From the NCBI RefSeq assembly GCF_000143535.2, contig NC_037316.1, positions 1,054,001 to 1,118,000 of the forward strand: DNA of 64,000 nucleotides, in the 5' to 3' direction. Origin of the DNA: Botrytis cinerea B05.10. Lineage: Eukaryota; Ascomycota; Leotiomycetes; Helotiales; Sclerotiniaceae. A program made the position numbers and the translations under genes. Below the pieces are notes generated by a model. The model was given only the letters and a program-made list of their open reading frames with translations, made no database searches and was not told where the DNA came from. Positions 62,501 to 64,000 of this stretch are shown here, piece by piece (position 1 is the first letter of the stretch; each line of letters starts with the position of its first letter).

Positions 62501-64000
62501 AGTCGGTTTCATATTCAGTCTCTTCGCCATTCATCTTGCGTTCCAAATCCCGAACATTGATCCAAACGCTGTCTTGAGCTTGATCACAGTCGCATTTCTT
62601 GGCCACCTTTCCATATTCAAGCCAAGATGGCAAACCAAAGTTGACAGCCTCAGCGCAATTGTACCCGAGGTTGTATCCAGAGTGATATCCGTATGGGAAA
62701 GTAATCACGAATTCCCCTGGTCGGTGGACGATTTTGTTGACCTTAATGTTGTAGTTCGATAACAAGTGCTGCGGCGATATCAAAAATGTCTTGTGACGAA
62801 GGAATTCGCTACAAGCTTTAGCATCAGCTGGCCAGATGTTTTTCATCGCAGCTTCAAATCGTCGTGCGTCCCCTTGAGAGATACTGTACCATTGCTTCGG
62901 TGCGCCAAAGTGAAGATAATTGATACTGTAGAGGTCGACATCCTCCAAATGCCAGGCAAATGTAGCTTTCCACATGCCTAGGTAAAGATATGCAGTGTTG
63001 ACACCAGGAATCTGCCCACCCAAATGATCAAGTATATTGGGTAACTTTCCAAGGTTCCATTGGGTTGTTCTATCATCGAACAACGATCCCATCATATCCG
63101 CTCCATAAAGTGGTGGAGCATATGTGAGGGTACGCCAATAGTGTCGTTCTAATTCTTCACATCTCTCTGCCGAGTAATCTTCACCCTCTAGCTCGTATTT
63201 GAAGTTCTCAAATGCGGCTTCATCAACCACGCCTGCTTCACCACGGCGATTGTTCTTACGACGAGAAGAAACAGATATGGCTTTAGGCTGTCTTCCCCCC
63301 TTTGGTCTGACAGGTGTATCATCCTCATTTACTTCTTGCTTAACAGACGGTGAATCGCCTTCGATTTTTGGAGAGATTGGAGTTGGCAAACGATCCGGAG
63401 TTCCAACTTCTGAATCGACAGTAGCATTTGTCTTAAGTCTGGACAGTCGGCCTGGTTTTCGTTTTCCTCCCGGCGTTGAAGCTTTTGCTCTTGTTGTAGC
63501 TTTAACCTTTTCGACATTGGCTCTCCTTTCGCCTCTCTTGGCGGGAGGTTGATGTTCGCTTTGATCGCACAACTGTCGCCATTGCGGAAGATTGTAAGAA
63601 CGTTGATGGAGAATGTTGGCTTGTCGGTATGTTCCGCTCTGGCCCATGATATCTTGTTTAATCGGATCCTTCACCCTAATCGTTTTAATAGCGTCGTCGA
63701 GTGGTGGAAGGGCAGCTTTCCATTCGGGTGGTGGGATAACCTTGACAATACCAGATTTCATTCCATATTTATTGACTTTATCCATCTAGACGTTGTCGCA
63801 TTAGCAGACACCCCAAGGGAGTTCGAGGATAGGGCTGACTTACGAAGAGATTAAAGTCCTTGAACTGAGCCATGGTCGGCACGAAAACGGGAACTCTGCC
63901 ATCATCTTCGTAATGTTCTGGTTCAATTGGCTCGTCTGCCGTGAACTCGAGATCTGATAATTCTGAGTCGCTTGATGGATCGGTTCTGATAGTGTTGTTG
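59587..64000 (-). CDS. KDM4/JHDM3-type JmjC histone lysine demethylase (5' end off the window)
   Basis: Exons 63844-64000 (partial), 61756-63785 and 59587-61702 give 1434 visible residues. A JmjN domain spans exons 1-2 (VPVFVPTMAQFKDF, then VNKYGMKSGIVKVIPPPEW). An Arg/Lys-rich linker precedes JmjC. The Fe(II) ligands are His and Glu in FAWHLEDVDLY and His in YGYHSGYNLGYN. Asn and Lys contacts for 2-oxoglutarate lie in SINYLHFGAPKQW. The KDM4-specific zinc site is visible (CSEFLRH with CDC). An acidic stretch, an extended PHD-type zinc finger region (CVLCPND...CNYCRSKKGACFQC...CRFH) and a Tudor-like part follow. The roughly 650-residue tail is Pro/Gln/Ser-rich and disordered. The likely role is removing H3K9/H3K36 trimethyl marks, as in A. 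nidulans KdmA or yeast Rph1. Confidence 0.95.

Noticed and set aside
1..64000. CRISPR arrays, rRNA genes or transposase genes
   Set aside because: None seen. The tandem repeats present are ordinary microsatellites without spacer structure.

Overview
The window is nuclear DNA of a filamentous ascomycete. Genes are split by short GT-AG introns (mostly 50-90 nt) with CTAAC/CTGAC-type branch points. The families include a highly reducing polyketide synthase, an LtrA-like membrane protein, an ARS-binding protein 2 homologue, a KDM4-type JmjC demethylase and the Rab GTPase Ypt1. AT-rich, microsatellite-laden intergenic DNA and the protein sequences suggest a leotiomycete, perhaps Sclerotiniaceae (Botrytis/Sclerotinia-like). 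That placement is a judgement, not a search result.

Left end (1-14.4 kb): a small secondary-metabolite locus. It holds a full-size ABCB transporter (minus, cut by the window start), an FSH1/LovG-like serine hydrolase (minus) and, divergent from it, a nine-exon highly reducing PKS (plus; KS-AT-DH-ER-KR-ACP, no methyltransferase, no thioesterase). A free-standing hydrolase beside a PKS with no release domain suggests product release in trans, with the transporter as exporter. The PKS DH has substitutions at both signature motifs and its ER has a degenerate nucleotide-binding loop.

14.4-20.7 kb: an LtrA-like multi-pass membrane protein, a secreted Kelch-repeat protein and, convergent with the latter, a small secreted ten-cysteine protein. 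The small protein consists of two related five-cysteine modules joined by a linker bounded by Lys-Arg sites.

20.7-36.1 kb: a gene-poor tract of about 15 kb with one recognisable gene, a bHLH-zipper transcription factor (minus), surrounded by low-complexity DNA and microsatellites.

36.1-64 kb: a mainly housekeeping block. In order it contains a CAP59/CMT1-type mannosyltransferase, an Old Yellow Enzyme, an intron-containing tRNA-Ala(UGC), an Abp2-like protein divergent from a peroxisomal adenine-nucleotide carrier, a RecQ helicase, a mitochondrial conserved protein with an apparent GC-AG intron, Ypt1, a GMC alcohol oxidase-like enzyme, and a KDM4-type histone demethylase cut by the right edge. 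No transposase, reverse transcriptase, rRNA or CRISPR array was seen.

Exon coordinates were worked out by hand from splice signals, reading-frame continuity and recalled family sequence patterns. Every joined CDS sums to a multiple of three, except where a gene leaves the window.
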